From the NCBI RefSeq assembly GCF_014323725.1, contig NZ_JABVED010000018.1:1-64000 (forward strand): a stretch of DNA of 64,000 nt. Direction: 5' to 3'. A model generated the notes under the pieces. It saw only the letters and a program-made list of their open reading frames with translations. It had not been told where the DNA came from and searched no databases. Made by a program: the position numbers and the translations under genes. Position 1 is the first letter of the stretch, and the number at the start of each line of letters is the position of its first letter. The DNA is from Actinokineospora xionganensis. Lineage in GTDB: Bacteria; Actinomycetota; Actinomycetes; Mycobacteriales; Pseudonocardiaceae. Positions 26,225 to 38,042 of the stretch are shown here, in pieces.

Positions 26225-26872
26225 TCACAGCCTCTGGGCCGTCCGTTGGCCGAAGAGATATGCCTGTGGAGTCGTCTCCTTGCCCGCGGCCTCTCGAATC
26301 ATCCGAGCCCGCAGCTCGAACCCAGCCTCCACCAGCAACTCCTCGACAAGATCCACAGGCAGCCGATAGGCCTCACACGTCACCGCGTGGCCGTACGCCG
26401 AGGTGATCGTCTTGCGCTCGTCTCCGACCTGGAACGCGAGCAACACCTGTCCGCCAGGGGCAAGCACCCGGTGGAACGCCGCGAACACCACCGGCAACAG
26501 CGGGCGAGGGGTGTGGATGATCGAGTACCAGGCCACCACCCCGCGGAGTCCGCCGGACGGCAGATCCAACGCGGTGATCGTCCCCTCGTCGAACCGGATG
26601 TCCGGGTAGGACGCACGGGCTACCGAGATCATCCCAGGCGACAGGTCGACTCCGAAGGCGTCCACGCCAAGGGACCGCAGATGCGCGGTGATCCGACCAG
26701 GTCCGCAGCCGAGATCCGCCACCGGCCCTGTCCCCACCTGTTCGGCGAACGCGGAGAGCATCGCGCGGTCGAAAGGGCTGGCCGCGAGCGAATCGCGCAG
26801 TTGGATGGCGTAGTCGGCGGCGACGGTGTCGTAGGCCGCGCGGGTCACTGTCAGGTGCGCGGGCTCGGTCAA
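26225..26872 (-). CDS. Class I SAM-dependent methyltransferase
   Basis: 215 residues from TTG 26872, chosen because it overlaps the stop of the RecB-like gene (TTGA) and because the family begins close to the TRAAYDTVAADYA motif. SAM motif I is VADLGCGPGRITAHL, and VDLSPGMISVA follows. The substrate is unknown. A second gene of the same type at 59932 shares the N-terminal motif and the GVDAFG-DLSPGMI-VA segment, so the two are paralogues. The coupling to a nuclease gene is not explained by any known pathway. Confidence 0.88.
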   Translation of the reverse strand: MTEPAHLTVTRAAYDTVAADYAIQLRDSLAASPFDRAMLSAFAEQVGTGPVADLGCGPGRITAHLRSLGVDAFGVDLSPGMISVARASYPDIRFDEGTITALDLPSGGLRGVVAWYSIIHTPRPLLPVVFAAFHRVLAPGGQVLLAFQVGDERKTITSAYGHAVTCEAYRLPVDLVEELLVEAGFELRARMIREAAGKETTPQAYLFGQRTAQRL

Positions 26873-27765
26873 TCGGCTCGCTCCAGGATTGTCTCGTCGC
26901 CCGAGTCCGGCTCCGGCCAGCCCGGGTACGGCGGTGGCGTGCCCCCGAACGCCGGGCAGATCGCCTGGTGCGAACACCAGTCGCAGAGTTTCGTCTTGTT
27001 CGGGCGGAAATCACCTGTCGGTGCCGCACGCAGAATCGCCGTCCAGATGGCGTCGAGGGTGCGTTCGAAGCGGGACAGCTCGGCTTCGTCCGGGGTGTAG
27101 GCCAGGGACTGGCGGTCGGCCAGGTACATCAGCCGCAGCTGGCGGGGGACCACGCCACGCAACCGCCACAGGGCCAAGGCGTAGAACTTCATCTGGAACA
27201 AGGCCTTCGCCTCGCCGATCTCGCGCGGGGCGACGCCCGTCTTGTAGTCGACCACCCGGATCTCGCCGGTCGGAGCGACGTCGAGGCGGTCGATGTAGCC
27301 GCGCAGCAGGACACCCGAGTCGAGTTCGGTCTCGACCAGCAACTCGCACGCCTCGGGCTGCAGCCTGCGCGGGTCCTCCAGCTCGAAGTACCCATCGACC
27401 AGACCGCCCGCGGACTCCAGCCAGGCCGTCAGCTGCTCCTCGACGCACTCACCGTCGAAGATCGCGGTCAGTCCGGGCTCCTCCGTCGAGAGCCGCTCCC
27501 AGGTCGGCGCGATCATCGCGTGGGCCCGGTCGGGCTGCCGCTCGTCGGCGGGCAGGGCATAGAGCTGCTCCAGAACCGCGTGCACGACCGTGCCGCGGAC
27601 CTGTGCCTTCGTCGGGGTCTCCGGCAGCCGGTCCACCGCGCGGAACCGGTAGAGCAGCGGGCATTGCTTGAAGTCGCCCGCGCGTGACGGTGACAGCGCC
27701 GGTCGCCGCGGCGCCGCCGCCGCGTCGGGCGTCAAGCCGGGTTCCGTTCCTGGTCCGGAGAACAT
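26869..27765 (-). CDS. RecB-like PD-(D/E)XK exonuclease with four-cysteine cluster
   Basis: 298 residues from ATG 27765. The nuclease core shows GYIDRLDV (Asp 159) and VVDYKTG (Asp 173, Lys 175), the Cas4/AddB/RecB type PD-(D/E)XK fold. One cysteine near the N-terminus (FKQCP, Cys 35) and three near the C-terminus (LCDWCSHQAICPAF) would hold an iron-sulfur cluster as in AddB and Cas4. It has no helicase domain. The mycobacterial homologue is encoded at the same place beside trmI and hisG. No CRISPR array or cas genes are in the window. Confidence 0.9.
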   Translation of the reverse strand: MFSGPGTEPGLTPDAAAAPRRPALSPSRAGDFKQCPLLYRFRAVDRLPETPTKAQVRGTVVHAVLEQLYALPADERQPDRAHAMIAPTWERLSTEEPGLTAIFDGECVEEQLTAWLESAGGLVDGYFELEDPRRLQPEACELLVETELDSGVLLRGYIDRLDVAPTGEIRVVDYKTGVAPREIGEAKALFQMKFYALALWRLRGVVPRQLRLMYLADRQSLAYTPDEAELSRFERTLDAIWTAILRAAPTGDFRPNKTKLCDWCSHQAICPAFGGTPPPYPGWPEPDSGDETILERAD

Positions 27766-27878
27766 GCCCAGACCATAGTGTCGGGCACCGACAGTTCCGG
27801 TGAGGACGCCGAGCGTGTTCTGTGGCGCGTCACGAAGGCGATCACAGTGGCGATCAACGAGGTCACACCCGCCGGGCC

Positions 27879-27884
27879 TAAGGT
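27879..27884 (+). promoter_or_regulatory. -10 element of M50 protease gene (TAAGGT)
   Basis: TAAGGT ends six bases before ATG 27891. The spacing matches the leaderless arrangement seen at other genes here. Confidence 0.4.
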
Positions 27885-27890
27885 GTCCCA

Positions 27891-30076
<2,186 letters not shown>

Positions 30077-30083
30077 AACGGAG

Positions 30084-30124
30084 AAACCGGGTGGTCAGGG
30101 CCTGTCGCCCCGGCCACCCGGTTT
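30084..30124 (+). terminator. Bidirectional terminator between trmI and the convergent membrane-protein gene
   Basis: AAACCGGGTGG pairs with CCACCCGGTTT across 19 bases. The A-rich left end and T-rich right end would act as terminator tails in both directions. Confidence 0.7.
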
Positions 30125-30134
30125 CGTCGGAACG

Positions 30135-30902
30135 TCAGATCGAGACGCACCAGCCCTTGGGCCGCTTCTCCAACACGATCGGGAACTTGAGCGGCGAGCT
30201 GCCCCCGATCACGACATCAATGTCGACCTTGGCGTTCTCCGCGCCGATGAGCGAGGGCTCGCCCGCCACCGTCGCCTTGACCTCGACGTCCTCGGCGCCC
30301 GCGTCGGCCACCGACGTGTAGAGGATGCCGGGGTCGGTCCCGGAGCAGGTCAGCGCCGTGGCCGCGGCCTCATCCTTGGCGTTGACGGCGTCGGCGTACT
30401 TCTCGGCCAAGGCCGCGATGTCCGCCGTGCCTGCCCCGCCACCGCCGCCTGCCTTCTTCGTGGTGGTGGTCGTCGTCGTTTCCTCGGTGGTCTCGGTGGG
30501 CTCGTCCTCGGTCGTCGTGGGCCTCGGCTTCGCCGAAGTGGACTGGTCCGTCCCGGCCGTGGTGCTGGGCTTGTCGGAACTCTTGTTCAGGAAATACACG
30601 CCGGTGCCCGCGCCGCCGAGCACCAGCAGCGCGATCGCGACGATCGCCACGATCTTGCCCGTGTTGCTCTTGGGCGGCTCACCGCCGGGCCCGTAGCCGC
30701 CATACTGCTGTTGCTGCTGCTGGGAGTACGGATCCGGGGCGTTGTACGGGTCCGGCGGGACCTGGCCGTACTGCTGGGTCTGGTCGTAGCCCTGCGGCTG
30801 CCCCCACGTAGGCGGCTGGCCATAGGGCTGCTGGCCGTAGGGGTCGGGCTGACCGTGCGGGTCTTGGCCGTACGGGCCGGGCTGCTGCGGTGGGTAGGTC
30901 AT
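30135..30902 (-). CDS. Gln/Pro-rich single-pass membrane protein A
   Basis: 255 residues. Residues 1-75 are a low-complexity cytoplasmic tail rich in Pro, Gln, Tyr and Gly (PYGQ repeats and a run of six Gln). A transmembrane helix (KIVAIVAIALLVLGGAGTGVYFL) is at about 82-105, followed by a Thr/Glu-rich linker with a seven-Thr run and an outside domain of about 90 residues with two cysteines (TCSGTD and WCVSI) that could form a disulfide. The outer domain is of the small alpha-beta type common in actinobacterial envelope proteins. Its function is unknown. It is a tandem paralogue of the gene at 30987-31646. Confidence 0.8.
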   Translation of the reverse strand: MTYPPQQPGPYGQDPHGQPDPYGQQPYGQPPTWGQPQGYDQTQQYGQVPPDPYNAPDPYSQQQQQQYGGYGPGGEPPKSNTGKIVAIVAIALLVLGGAGTGVYFLNKSSDKPSTTAGTDQSTSAKPRPTTTEDEPTETTEETTTTTTTKKAGGGGGAGTADIAALAEKYADAVNAKDEAAATALTCSGTDPGILYTSVADAGAEDVEVKATVAGEPSLIGAENAKVDIDVVIGGSSPLKFPIVLEKRPKGWCVSI

Positions 30903-30986
30903 CTCCGGACCCGACTCCTCGGTTCATGTGGGAACGCTCGTTGATCAATCGCCGCCCGAAGGGCGGTGCCGCGGGGTCGATCGTGA

Positions 30987-31646
30987 TCAGGCGGGTTCTT
31001 CTCCGCAGAACCGCCAGACGCCGTCTTCCTTGACGATCTTGATGCGGATGTGGGCGTCCTTGGCCTCGCCGGTCTCCGGGGTCAGCGTGAGGTCGATCTC
31101 CGCGGTGGCGACGGAGCCCTTGACCTCGGGCTCGCCCTTCGCCGTGCCCTTGACCTCGTACTTGCTCAGCTTCTCTTCGAGCGTGCTCGTGTCGGTCCCG
31201 TACTTGTTCTTGTAGGGCGCGCACGCCTGGGCGGTGACCGCCGCGAAGTCCTTCTCCTCGTACGCGGTGACGTAGGCGTCGACGATGTCGCCGGGCGAGC
31301 TCGCGGGACCATCGGCGGGCTTGGTCGACTTCGTCCCCGAGGGCTTGTCGGTCTCCGACGGGTCGGGATTCGCCTCCGAGGTCGCCGGAGCGGCCGCCGG
31401 GGGCTTGTCGCCGCCCTTGGTCAGGAAGAAGACGCCCACGCCCGCCCCGCCGAGCACCAGCACGGCGATGGCGACGATCGCGACGATCTTGCCGGTGTTC
31501 TTGGGCGCCGGTGGTTCGCCGCCGCCGGGGTATCCACCGAGGCCCTGGTACGGGGGTTGCGCCGCGAAGGGGTCAGGCTGCTGCCCATATGGCCCCTGAG
31601 GCCCCTGCGGGCCGAACGGGCCGGGCTGCTGCGGTGGGTAGGTCAT
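30987..31646 (-). CDS. Gln/Pro-rich single-pass membrane protein B
   Basis: 219 residues, upstream of its paralogue in the same direction with an 84-base gap. Both begin MTYPPQQPGP and share an almost identical helix (NTGKIVAIVAIA-LVLGGAG), indicating recent duplication, whereas the outer domains (CAPYKNKYG to WRFCGEEPA here) have diverged. The Pro/Gly/Gln tail is shorter. The two cysteines in the outer domain are retained. Unknown function; location beside the proteasome ATPase is shared by both. Confidence 0.8.
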   Translation of the reverse strand: MTYPPQQPGPFGPQGPQGPYGQQPDPFAAQPPYQGLGGYPGGGEPPAPKNTGKIVAIVAIAVLVLGGAGVGVFFLTKGGDKPPAAAPATSEANPDPSETDKPSGTKSTKPADGPASSPGDIVDAYVTAYEEKDFAAVTAQACAPYKNKYGTDTSTLEEKLSKYEVKGTAKGEPEVKGSVATAEIDLTLTPETGEAKDAHIRIKIVKEDGVWRFCGEEPA

Positions 31647-32099
31647 GCTCGCCCCTGACTCCTCGTGGCTGCTTTCGACAACGTTTCATAGGACGGCTCG
31701 GGAGCCGTCTCGTTCCCTTCGGAAGGTATCCCGTGAGGGTGACCTTCGTGGTATGGCCACCCTATTGGCCCCGCGGGTGGTATACGGCCCCGGGGAACCC
31801 AGGACGGGCCGACGGGTTCCGAGTCCCACCCGGCCCGTCCGGAGTGGACCCGGGCGCGTGGCGACAGGAGAGTGTCCACATCGTGGCCAAATGGGGTTGC
31901 CAACGTGGCGCGCGGTTGGCGTAATACACCGACGCAACGTAGCGCCGTGGCAGGCCTCCGGATGCCCGGCTTGGTGGATCAAGTGCCGCCGAGTGGGTAT
32001 TGCTGAGGTATGACACGCGGGTTCCGACAGCTGGATGCTCTGTTGTTGTCGGTGATCGCCGGTACCGTAGAAGGTACGAGTTCGGGAGGAGGTGCCGAC
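31647..32099. other. 453-base intergenic region before the proteasome ATPase
   Basis: No gene is seen. It holds a tight palindrome at 31693-31710 (GACGGCTC then GAGCCGTC) in the leader of the membrane-protein B gene, and a 10-bp stem at 31802-31811/31831-31840 (GGACGGGCCG). Near the ATPase gene, GTACC and GGTAC flank six bases (32062-32077), a possible operator, and a strong GGGAGGAGG ribosome site follows. Divergent promoters for both flanking genes must lie here; no convincing -35/-10 pair was found. Confidence 0.5.
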
Positions 32100-33938
32100 A
32101 TGCAGCACGATCGTCCCGGCAGTCGGCCAGAAGAAGCCGACGATGAGCACGGTGACACGCCCGGCCAGCCAGAGGAGCGCGAGTCGCGCTCGGAGGCCGC
32201 GCAGATCCGATTCCTTGAAGAGGAAGTCTCCCTGCTGCGCCGGAAACTGACGGAATCGCCGCGGCATTCGCGGCTGCTCGAGCAACGGTTGGCCGAGGCG
32301 TCGGAGCGCGTGAGTCAGCTCACTGAGCGCAACGCCAAATTGGTCGACACGCTGCGTGAGGCGCGCAGCCAGTTGCTCGCGTTGCGTGAGGAGGTCGATC
32401 GACTAGCCCAGCCACCCAGTGGTTACGGCGTGTTCCTGACCGTGCACGACGACGGCACCGTCGACGTGTTCACGGCGGGTCGGCGGATGCGGGTCTCGGT
32501 CTCGCCCGCGGTCGAGGCGGACACACTGCGCCGCGGTCAGTCAGTGCGGCTCAACGAGGCGCTGACCGTGGTCGAGGGCGGTGGATACGAACGCATCGGC
32601 GAGGTCTCGACGCTGCGTGAGCTGCTCACCGGCCTCGAGGAGGAGAAGCCGAGCCGCGCGCTCGTCGTCGGGCACGCCGACGAGGAGCGAGTGGTCTGGC
32701 TCGCCGATCCGCTGATGGACTCCCCGCTCAAACCCGGCGACTCACTGTTGGTCGACACCAAATCCGGCTACGCGTACGAACGGGTCCCCAAGGCCGAGGT
32801 CGAGGACCTCGTGCTCGAGGAGGTCCCGGACGTCGACTACTCCGACATCGGTGGCCTGTTCCGGCAGATCGAGCAGATCCGCGACGCCGTGGAGCTGCCC
32901 TTCCTGCACAAGGACCTGTTCGCCGAGTACGAGCTGCGCCCACCCAAGGGCGTGCTGCTCTACGGCCCGCCCGGCTGCGGGAAGACGCTCATCGCGAAAG
33001 CGGTGGCGAACTCCCTGGCCAAGCAGGTCGCGGCGGCCCGGGCCAGCAAGGACCCGTCGGGTGCGCCGCAGCCGTCGGAAGCCAAGTCCTACTTCCTGAA
33101 CATCAAGGGTCCGGAGCTGCTCAACAAGTTCGTCGGCGAGACCGAGCGGCACATCCGGATGATCTTCCAGCGGGCGCGTGAGAAGGCGTCCGAAGGCACC
33201 CCGGTGATCGTGTTCTTCGATGAGATGGACTCGATCTTCCGAACCCGAGGCAGTGGTGTGTCCTCCGACGTGGAGACCACGATCGTGCCTCAGTTGCTCA
33301 GTGAGATCGACGGTGTGGAGGGCCTGGAGAACGTCATCGTCATCGGCGCGTCCAACCGCGAGGACATGATCGACCCGGCGATCCTGCGACCCGGCAGGCT
33401 CGACGTGAAGATCAAGATCGAGCGGCCGGACGCGGAGGCGGCGAAGGACATCTTCTCCAAGTACCTCACCACCAGCCTCCCGATCCACGAAGAGGATCTG
33501 GCGGAGTTCGCGGGCGACAAGCGCGCCTGCCTCGACGCCATGATCCAGCACACCGTCGAGCGCATGTACGAGGAGACCGAGGAGAACCGCTTCCTCGAGG
33601 TCACCTACGCCAACGGAGACAAGGAAGTGCTCTACTTCCGCGACTTCAACTCCGGCGCGATGATCCAGAACATCGTCGACCGGTCCAAGAAGGCGGCGAT
33701 CAAGTCGGTGCTGGAGACCCAGCAGCGCGGCTTGCGCGTGCAGCACCTGCTCGACGCGATCGTCGACGAGTTCGCCGAGAACGAGGACCTGCCCAACACG
33801 ACCAACCCGGACGACTGGGCACGGATCTCGGGCAAGAAGGGCGAGCGCATCGTCTACATCCGCACCCTGGTGACCGGCAAGAACCAGGATTCGGGTCGGG
33901 CGATCGACACGGCCACGAACACCGGCCAGTACCTCTAG
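32100..33938 (+). CDS. arc: Proteasome-associated AAA ATPase ARC/Mpa
   Basis: 612 residues from ATG 32100, which has an excellent GGAGGAGG site; the frame opens further upstream without one. Order: N-terminal coiled coil (about 35-105) that captures Pup, two OB folds (about 105-240), and an AAA domain with Walker A GPPGCGKT at 289-296 and DEMD at 374-377. It ends in GQYL, the penultimate-Tyr motif that docks the hexamer onto the 20S core. It unfolds pupylated proteins for PrcA/PrcB. A strong terminator follows, so it is not co-transcribed with dop and pup. Confidence 0.97.
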   Translation: MQHDRPGSRPEEADDEHGDTPGQPEERESRSEAAQIRFLEEEVSLLRRKLTESPRHSRLLEQRLAEASERVSQLTERNAKLVDTLREARSQLLALREEVDRLAQPPSGYGVFLTVHDDGTVDVFTAGRRMRVSVSPAVEADTLRRGQSVRLNEALTVVEGGGYERIGEVSTLRELLTGLEEEKPSRALVVGHADEERVVWLADPLMDSPLKPGDSLLVDTKSGYAYERVPKAEVEDLVLEEVPDVDYSDIGGLFRQIEQIRDAVELPFLHKDLFAEYELRPPKGVLLYGPPGCGKTLIAKAVANSLAKQVAAARASKDPSGAPQPSEAKSYFLNIKGPELLNKFVGETERHIRMIFQRAREKASEGTPVIVFFDEMDSIFRTRGSGVSSDVETTIVPQLLSEIDGVEGLENVIVIGASNREDMIDPAILRPGRLDVKIKIERPDAEAAKDIFSKYLTTSLPIHEEDLAEFAGDKRACLDAMIQHTVERMYEETEENRFLEVTYANGDKEVLYFRDFNSGAMIQNIVDRSKKAAIKSVLETQQRGLRVQHLLDAIVDEFAENEDLPNTTNPDDWARISGKKGERIVYIRTLVTGKNQDSGRAIDTATNTGQYL

Positions 33939-33950
33939 TCGAGTTCGGTG

Positions 33951-33978
33951 TGGGGCCCCGCGCGCACGCGGGGCCCCA
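33951..33978 (+). terminator. Terminator after arc
   Basis: A perfect 12-bp stem (TGGGGCCCCGCG and complement) with a four-base loop, starting 12 bases after the arc stop. Confidence 0.8.
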
Positions 33979-33992
33979 TCCATACTCGGGGG

Positions 33993-34877
33993 GTGCGATT
34001 CACTCTCGGCCTTGCCGCGCTGGGCAGGCCCGCCTACCTCAACCTCGGCCGCGACCTCCCCGAAGACCGCGGCGTCGAGACCCTTCGATCGACCACTTGG
34101 GCCATCCTCGACGCCGCCTACGCGGCGGGCGTGCGGCGGGTGGACACCGCGCGGTCCTATGGCCGGGCCGAGGAGTTCCTTGCAGGCTGGCTGGACGCCC
34201 GCGGTCACGACGACGTCACCGTGTCCTCCAAGTGGGGCTACACCTACGTCGGCGACTGGCGCGTGGACGCCACGGTGCACGAGGTCAAGGAACACACGCT
34301 GCCCCGCTTCCGGGCCCAGTGGGCCGAATCCCGCGCCCTGCTCGGCTCGCGGATCGCGCTCTACCAAGTGCACTCGCTGACCGTGGACAGTCCATTGTTC
34401 GCCGACGAGCCGCTCCTCGACGCTCTCGCCGAACTGGCGGATTCGGGTCAGCGCCTGGGCTTCTCCACCTCGGGTCCCGCCCAGGCCGACGCCGTCCGCC
34501 GGGGCCTGGCCCTGCGGCGCGGGGGAGTGACGATCTTCACCGCCGTCCAGTCCACGTGGAACCTCCTGGAACCCTCGGCGGCCCCAGCCCTGGCTGAAGC
34601 CCACGCGGCGGGCGCCCACGTCGCGATCAAGGAAGCCCTGGCCAACGGCAGACTCGCCGTCGAACCGCCGCCCACGCTGCCCGAACCCGCCGACGCGGTC
34701 GCCTTGGCTGCCGCCCTGGCCCAGCCGTGGGCCGACACGGTCCTGATCGGCCCGGTCACCCGCGCCCAACTCGCCTCGAACCTGCGCGCCGCCTCGCTGG
34801 ACCCGGTGGACCCGCCCGACCTCGCCGAACCCGCCGCCGAGTACTGGGCGACCCGGTCGCGGCTGCCGTGGACCTGA
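33993..34877 (+). CDS. Aldo/keto reductase family protein
   Basis: 294 residues from GTG 33993, chosen because VRFTLGLAALGRPAYLNLG is a natural first strand and the upstream codons lie in the terminator. The catalytic Asp and Tyr are in VDTARSYGRAEEFL, and the Lys in VSSKWGY; the usual catalytic His position reads YQVHSL. The order of strands is a TIM barrel. It probably reduces a carbonyl with NADPH, but the substrate is unknown. CATACT at 33981-33986 could be a -10 for a leaderless transcript. Confidence 0.88.
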   Translation: MRFTLGLAALGRPAYLNLGRDLPEDRGVETLRSTTWAILDAAYAAGVRRVDTARSYGRAEEFLAGWLDARGHDDVTVSSKWGYTYVGDWRVDATVHEVKEHTLPRFRAQWAESRALLGSRIALYQVHSLTVDSPLFADEPLLDALAELADSGQRLGFSTSGPAQADAVRRGLALRRGGVTIFTAVQSTWNLLEPSAAPALAEAHAAGAHVAIKEALANGRLAVEPPPTLPEPADAVALAAALAQPWADTVLIGPVTRAQLASNLRAASLDPVDPPDLAEPAAEYWATRSRLPWT

Positions 34878-34970
34878 GCGGGCCGCGCGCGGCACCGAAC
34901 CCCTTGACGGGACCGCCCGCCATGGGCCGGTAGGTTTTGATCGACAGGTCCCTTTCCCGAAAGGACGCTC

Positions 34971-35651
34971 GTGCGTCGTGTGCAGGCGCTGGCAGGCGCC
35001 GCCGTGCTCCCCGTTCTCCTGGCCACGGCTTGCTCTGACCGCCCGAACGACCTCTACACGTACTACGACGACCCTTCGCCGGAGGTGACCACGCAGGTCG
35101 CCCCGAGCCCCACGGCGGCCACCACCGCGCGGGTCACGACCACTACCGCCAAGCGCGTGTCCGACCCGGCAGCGGCCGCGCTGAGCGCCGTCGACCTCGC
35201 GGCCGAAGAGGTCCAGCCCGATGGCACCCCGACGACCGCTGTCCTCGCGGCCCTGCCCGACTGCGCCGCCCCGCTGCCGTCCGCGACGGATGCCGTGGCG
35301 TCGACCTGGCGGTACGCGAGCGGATCCGTCCTGCGCCAGTACGTGGCCGTCCACGGCGCCGCCGCGGCCGTCGACACCATCAAGGGGGCCCTCACCTGCG
35401 GCGCCTTCACCGTCGACGGCCTGCGCTACGAGATCGACAGCGCGGCCAAGGCAGCGGTCCCTCCCGGCGTCGACGCCGGGCACAGTTGGTGTGCCACCAA
35501 CCCCCGCCGCTCGACCTGCACCCTGGCGCTGGCGAGCGCGGACGTGCTGAGCGTCGTCAGCGTGGAGGCCTCGACCCTGGCCCGCGCCCAGGCCGCGATC
35601 GCACGGCTGGCCCCGGTCGCCGCGGGCAAGCTGACCAGCCTGAACGACTAG
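34971..35651 (+). CDS. Putative secreted lipoprotein (DUF-type, LppK-like position)
   Basis: 226 residues from GTG 34971, with GAAAGGA upstream. The signal peptide VRRVQALAGAAVLPVLLATAC ends in a lipobox-like ATAC (Cys 21), which would be lipidated. A Thr/Pro/Ala-rich linker follows (about 35-65), then a domain of about 150 residues with four cysteines (DCAAPL, TCGAF, WCATN and TCTLAL) that may form disulfides. M. tuberculosis carries the lipoprotein gene lppK at the same place beside mpa, so it may be the counterpart. Function is unknown. Confidence 0.75.
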   Translation: MRRVQALAGAAVLPVLLATACSDRPNDLYTYYDDPSPEVTTQVAPSPTAATTARVTTTTAKRVSDPAAAALSAVDLAAEEVQPDGTPTTAVLAALPDCAAPLPSATDAVASTWRYASGSVLRQYVAVHGAAAAVDTIKGALTCGAFTVDGLRYEIDSAAKAAVPPGVDAGHSWCATNPRRSTCTLALASADVLSVVSVEASTLARAQAAIARLAPVAAGKLTSLND

Positions 35652-35793
35652 CGGTCACCGGCCGCGAAGCACCGACGGGACCGGCACGTCCGGGCCGGCC
35701 GAGGCCGCTGACCCCGGGCTCTGAGCACCAGGTACATCAGTTCCTCGGTCAGCTGCCGTGCGCTACCACCGGCGGCGCGCACGTGTGCCGATC

Positions 35794-36303
35794 TCAACGG
35801 TCGAGTTCGCGGCGGAAGAACTCCTCGATGGCGATCCGGCCGTCGGGGACGAACGGCCACGCCGGGTCCGCCAGCCGCACGCGCAGTTCGTCGAGGTCCA
35901 TCCAGCCGCCCGAGGCGATCTCCGACTCCTGGATGACGACCTCGCCGTCCCACCACGCCTCGTAGGCGTAGAGGTGGATCCGGGTGCCGTCGACGTCGGC
36001 GCTCGTGGTGAACAAAGGCACCAAGGGCACTCCCGTGATGCCGAGTTCCTCCGCCAGTTCCCGCTCCGCGCAGTCCCACGGCGTCTCGCCCGCCCCGACC
36101 ACACCGCCCGCCCAGCAGTCGTGCACGCCCGGGAAGACGTCCTTGTCGTCCGTGCGGCGGTGGACGAACACCCGGTTGCCGGAGCGGACCAGGATCGCGC
36201 TCGCGGCGTGCCACAGGCCCTCCGCGCGCATCCTGCGGCGGGTCGCCGAGCCCACCACCTCGCCGTCCGCCGAGTACACCGCCACCAGTTCGTCGCCGCC
36301 CAT
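35794..36303 (-). CDS. Nudix hydrolase
   Basis: 169 residues with a complete Nudix box: [24 protein letters not shown], matching G-x5-E-x7-REUxEExGU. The N-terminus ([31 protein letters not shown], in pieces) is like the IDI/MutT-type Nudix proteins that follow a DEVD-like start. It hydrolyses a nucleoside diphosphate linked to another moiety; the substrate is not predictable. It is divergent from dop across 83 bases. Confidence 0.9.
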   Translation of the reverse strand: MGGDELVAVYSADGEVVGSATRRRMRAEGLWHAASAILVRSGNRVFVHRRTDDKDVFPGVHDCWAGGVVGAGETPWDCAERELAEELGITGVPLVPLFTTSADVDGTRIHLYAYEAWWDGEVVIQESEIASGGWMDLDELRVRLADPAWPFVPDGRIAIEEFFRRELDR

Positions 36304-36373
36304 GGTGTGATCGTCCCATCAGATCCCCCCACTGCCCGGCGCGGCTCACGTCCGTGTCGTCGGTGCGGACCCG

Positions 36374-36379
36374 TAGGGT
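36374..36379 (+). promoter_or_regulatory. -10 element of dop (TAGGGT)
   Basis: TAGGGT ends seven bases before ATG 36387. A GGTGGA run overlaps it and could serve as a weak ribosome site, so either a leaderless or an internal-start reading is possible. Confidence 0.4.
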
Positions 36380-36386
36380 GGAAGAC

Positions 36387-37892
36387 ATGCGGCGGATCAT
36401 GGGAACCGAGGTCGAGTACGGCATCTCCGTGCCGGGCGACCCCACGGCCAACCCGGTGTTGACATCGACTCAGGTCGTCCTGGCGTACGCGGCCGCGGCC
36501 GACATCCCGCGGGCCCGCCGGGCGCGGTGGGACTACGAGGTGGAATCGCCGCTGCGCGACGCGCGCGGGTTCGACCTGGGGGCGCCCGGCATGGCCCCGT
36601 CGGACCCCGACGTGGAGGACCTGGGCGCGGCCAACGTCATCCTCACCAACGGCGCGCGCCTCTACGTCGACCACGCCCACCCCGAGTACTCCGCGCCTGA
36701 GGTCACCAACGCGCGCGACGCCGTCATCTGGGACAAGGCGGGCGAGCGGGTGATGGAGGAGGCCGCGATGCGCGCGGCCACCGTCCCCGGACAGCCGCGG
36801 CTTCAGCTCTACAAGAACAACGTCGACGGCAAGGGCGCCAGCTACGGCACCCACGAGAACTACCTGATGGCCCGCAACACCCCGTTCACGTCGATCATCG
36901 CGGGCCTCACCCCGTTCTTCGCCTCGCGCCAGGTCGTCTGCGGCTCCGGCCGCGTCGGCCTCGGCGTCGCGGGGGAGGAGGCGGGCTTCCAGCTCTCCCA
37001 GCGCTCGGACTACATCGAGGTCGAGGTCGGCCTGGAGACCACGCTCAAGCGCGGCATCATCAACACCCGCGACGAGCCGCACGCCGACGCCGACAAGTAC
37101 CGCCGCCTGCACGTGATCATCGGCGACGCGAACCTGGCCGAGACCTCGACGTACCTCAAGGTCGGCACCACCGCCCTGGTCCTCGACATGATCGAGTCCG
37201 GTATCCGGTTCGACCACCTCAAGCTCGCCGACCCGGTCCGCGCGGTGCACGTGCTCAGCCACGACCCGACACTCAAGGCGACGGTCGAGCTGACCAACGG
37301 CCGCAAGTTCACCGGTTTGGACCTGCAGAACGCCTACCACGAGATGATCGCCGCGCACGTCGACCGGATCGAGGCCGACGCCGTCGGCCGCGACGTCCTG
37401 CGCACCTGGGGCGAGATCCTCGACGCCCTCGCGCGCGACCCGATGGAGTGCGCCGACCGGCTCGACTGGCCCGCGAAGCTGCGGCTGCTGGAGGGCTTCC
37501 GGGCCCGCGACGGCCTCAACTGGAACTCCCCTCGGCTGCACCTGGTCGACCTGCAGTACTCCGACGTGCGCCTCGACAAGGGCCTCTACAACCGCCTTGT
37601 CGCCCGCGGCTCGATGAAGCGCCTGGTGACCGAGGACGAGGTCCGCACGGCCGTCTACACCCCGCCGTCGGACACCCGCGCCTACTTCCGCGGCCGCTGC
37701 CTGGAGCGCTACCCGAACTCCATCGCGGCCGCATCGTGGGATTCGGTCATCTTCGACCTCGGCCGGGAGTCGCTGGTGCGCATCCCGACCCTGGAGCCGC
37801 TGCGCGGCACCAAAGCCCACGTCGGGGACCTGCTCGACGCCGCCGACACCGCCGAACAGCTCGTGGACAAGCTCACCGGCACGAAACGCTGA
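36387..37892 (+). CDS. dop: Pup deamidase/depupylase Dop
   Basis: 501 residues from ATG 36387 ([14 protein letters not shown]), the standard start; it belongs to the carboxylate-amine ligase (glutamine synthetase-like) fold shared with PafA. The insert [24 protein letters not shown] is the Dop-loop that separates Dop from PafA. Metal/ATP-binding carboxylates lie in GTEVEYG, YKNNVDG and [20 protein letters not shown]. Dop converts PupQ to PupE and removes Pup from substrates. Since Pup here already ends in Glu, the depupylase activity should be the relevant one. The pup gene follows after 150 bases. Confidence 0.97.
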   Translation: MRRIMGTEVEYGISVPGDPTANPVLTSTQVVLAYAAAADIPRARRARWDYEVESPLRDARGFDLGAPGMAPSDPDVEDLGAANVILTNGARLYVDHAHPEYSAPEVTNARDAVIWDKAGERVMEEAAMRAATVPGQPRLQLYKNNVDGKGASYGTHENYLMARNTPFTSIIAGLTPFFASRQVVCGSGRVGLGVAGEEAGFQLSQRSDYIEVEVGLETTLKRGIINTRDEPHADADKYRRLHVIIGDANLAETSTYLKVGTTALVLDMIESGIRFDHLKLADPVRAVHVLSHDPTLKATVELTNGRKFTGLDLQNAYHEMIAAHVDRIEADAVGRDVLRTWGEILDALARDPMECADRLDWPAKLRLLEGFRARDGLNWNSPRLHLVDLQYSDVRLDKGLYNRLVARGSMKRLVTEDEVRTAVYTPPSDTRAYFRGRCLERYPNSIAAASWDSVIFDLGRESLVRIPTLEPLRGTKAHVGDLLDAADTAEQLVDKLTGTKR

Positions 37893-37894
37893 GC

Positions 37895-37900
37895 TAGAAT
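37895..37900 (+). promoter_or_regulatory. Possible -10 element upstream of pup (TAGAAT)
   Basis: TAGAAT is a good -10 match just after the dop stop codon and would give a leader of about 135 bases before pup. No clear -35 is visible, so this is tentative. Confidence 0.35.
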
Positions 37901-38042
37901 GATCACAAGTAGTGTGAAGACGACAACCAACCGTGACCCAAGGGGACCGTGACGGCAGTCTCCACGGTGACCGCATTTTCGGAAGTTACCTACGGACCGC
38001 CACAACTGGGTAAATTCCGGGGAGGCGGAACAGGAGGTCTCA

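Noticed and set aside
35648-35793. Small reverse-strand frame downstream of the Nudix gene (about 44 residues)
   Set aside because: It has good third-position GC but no ribosome site, no recognisable family, and it overlaps the stop of the lipoprotein gene.
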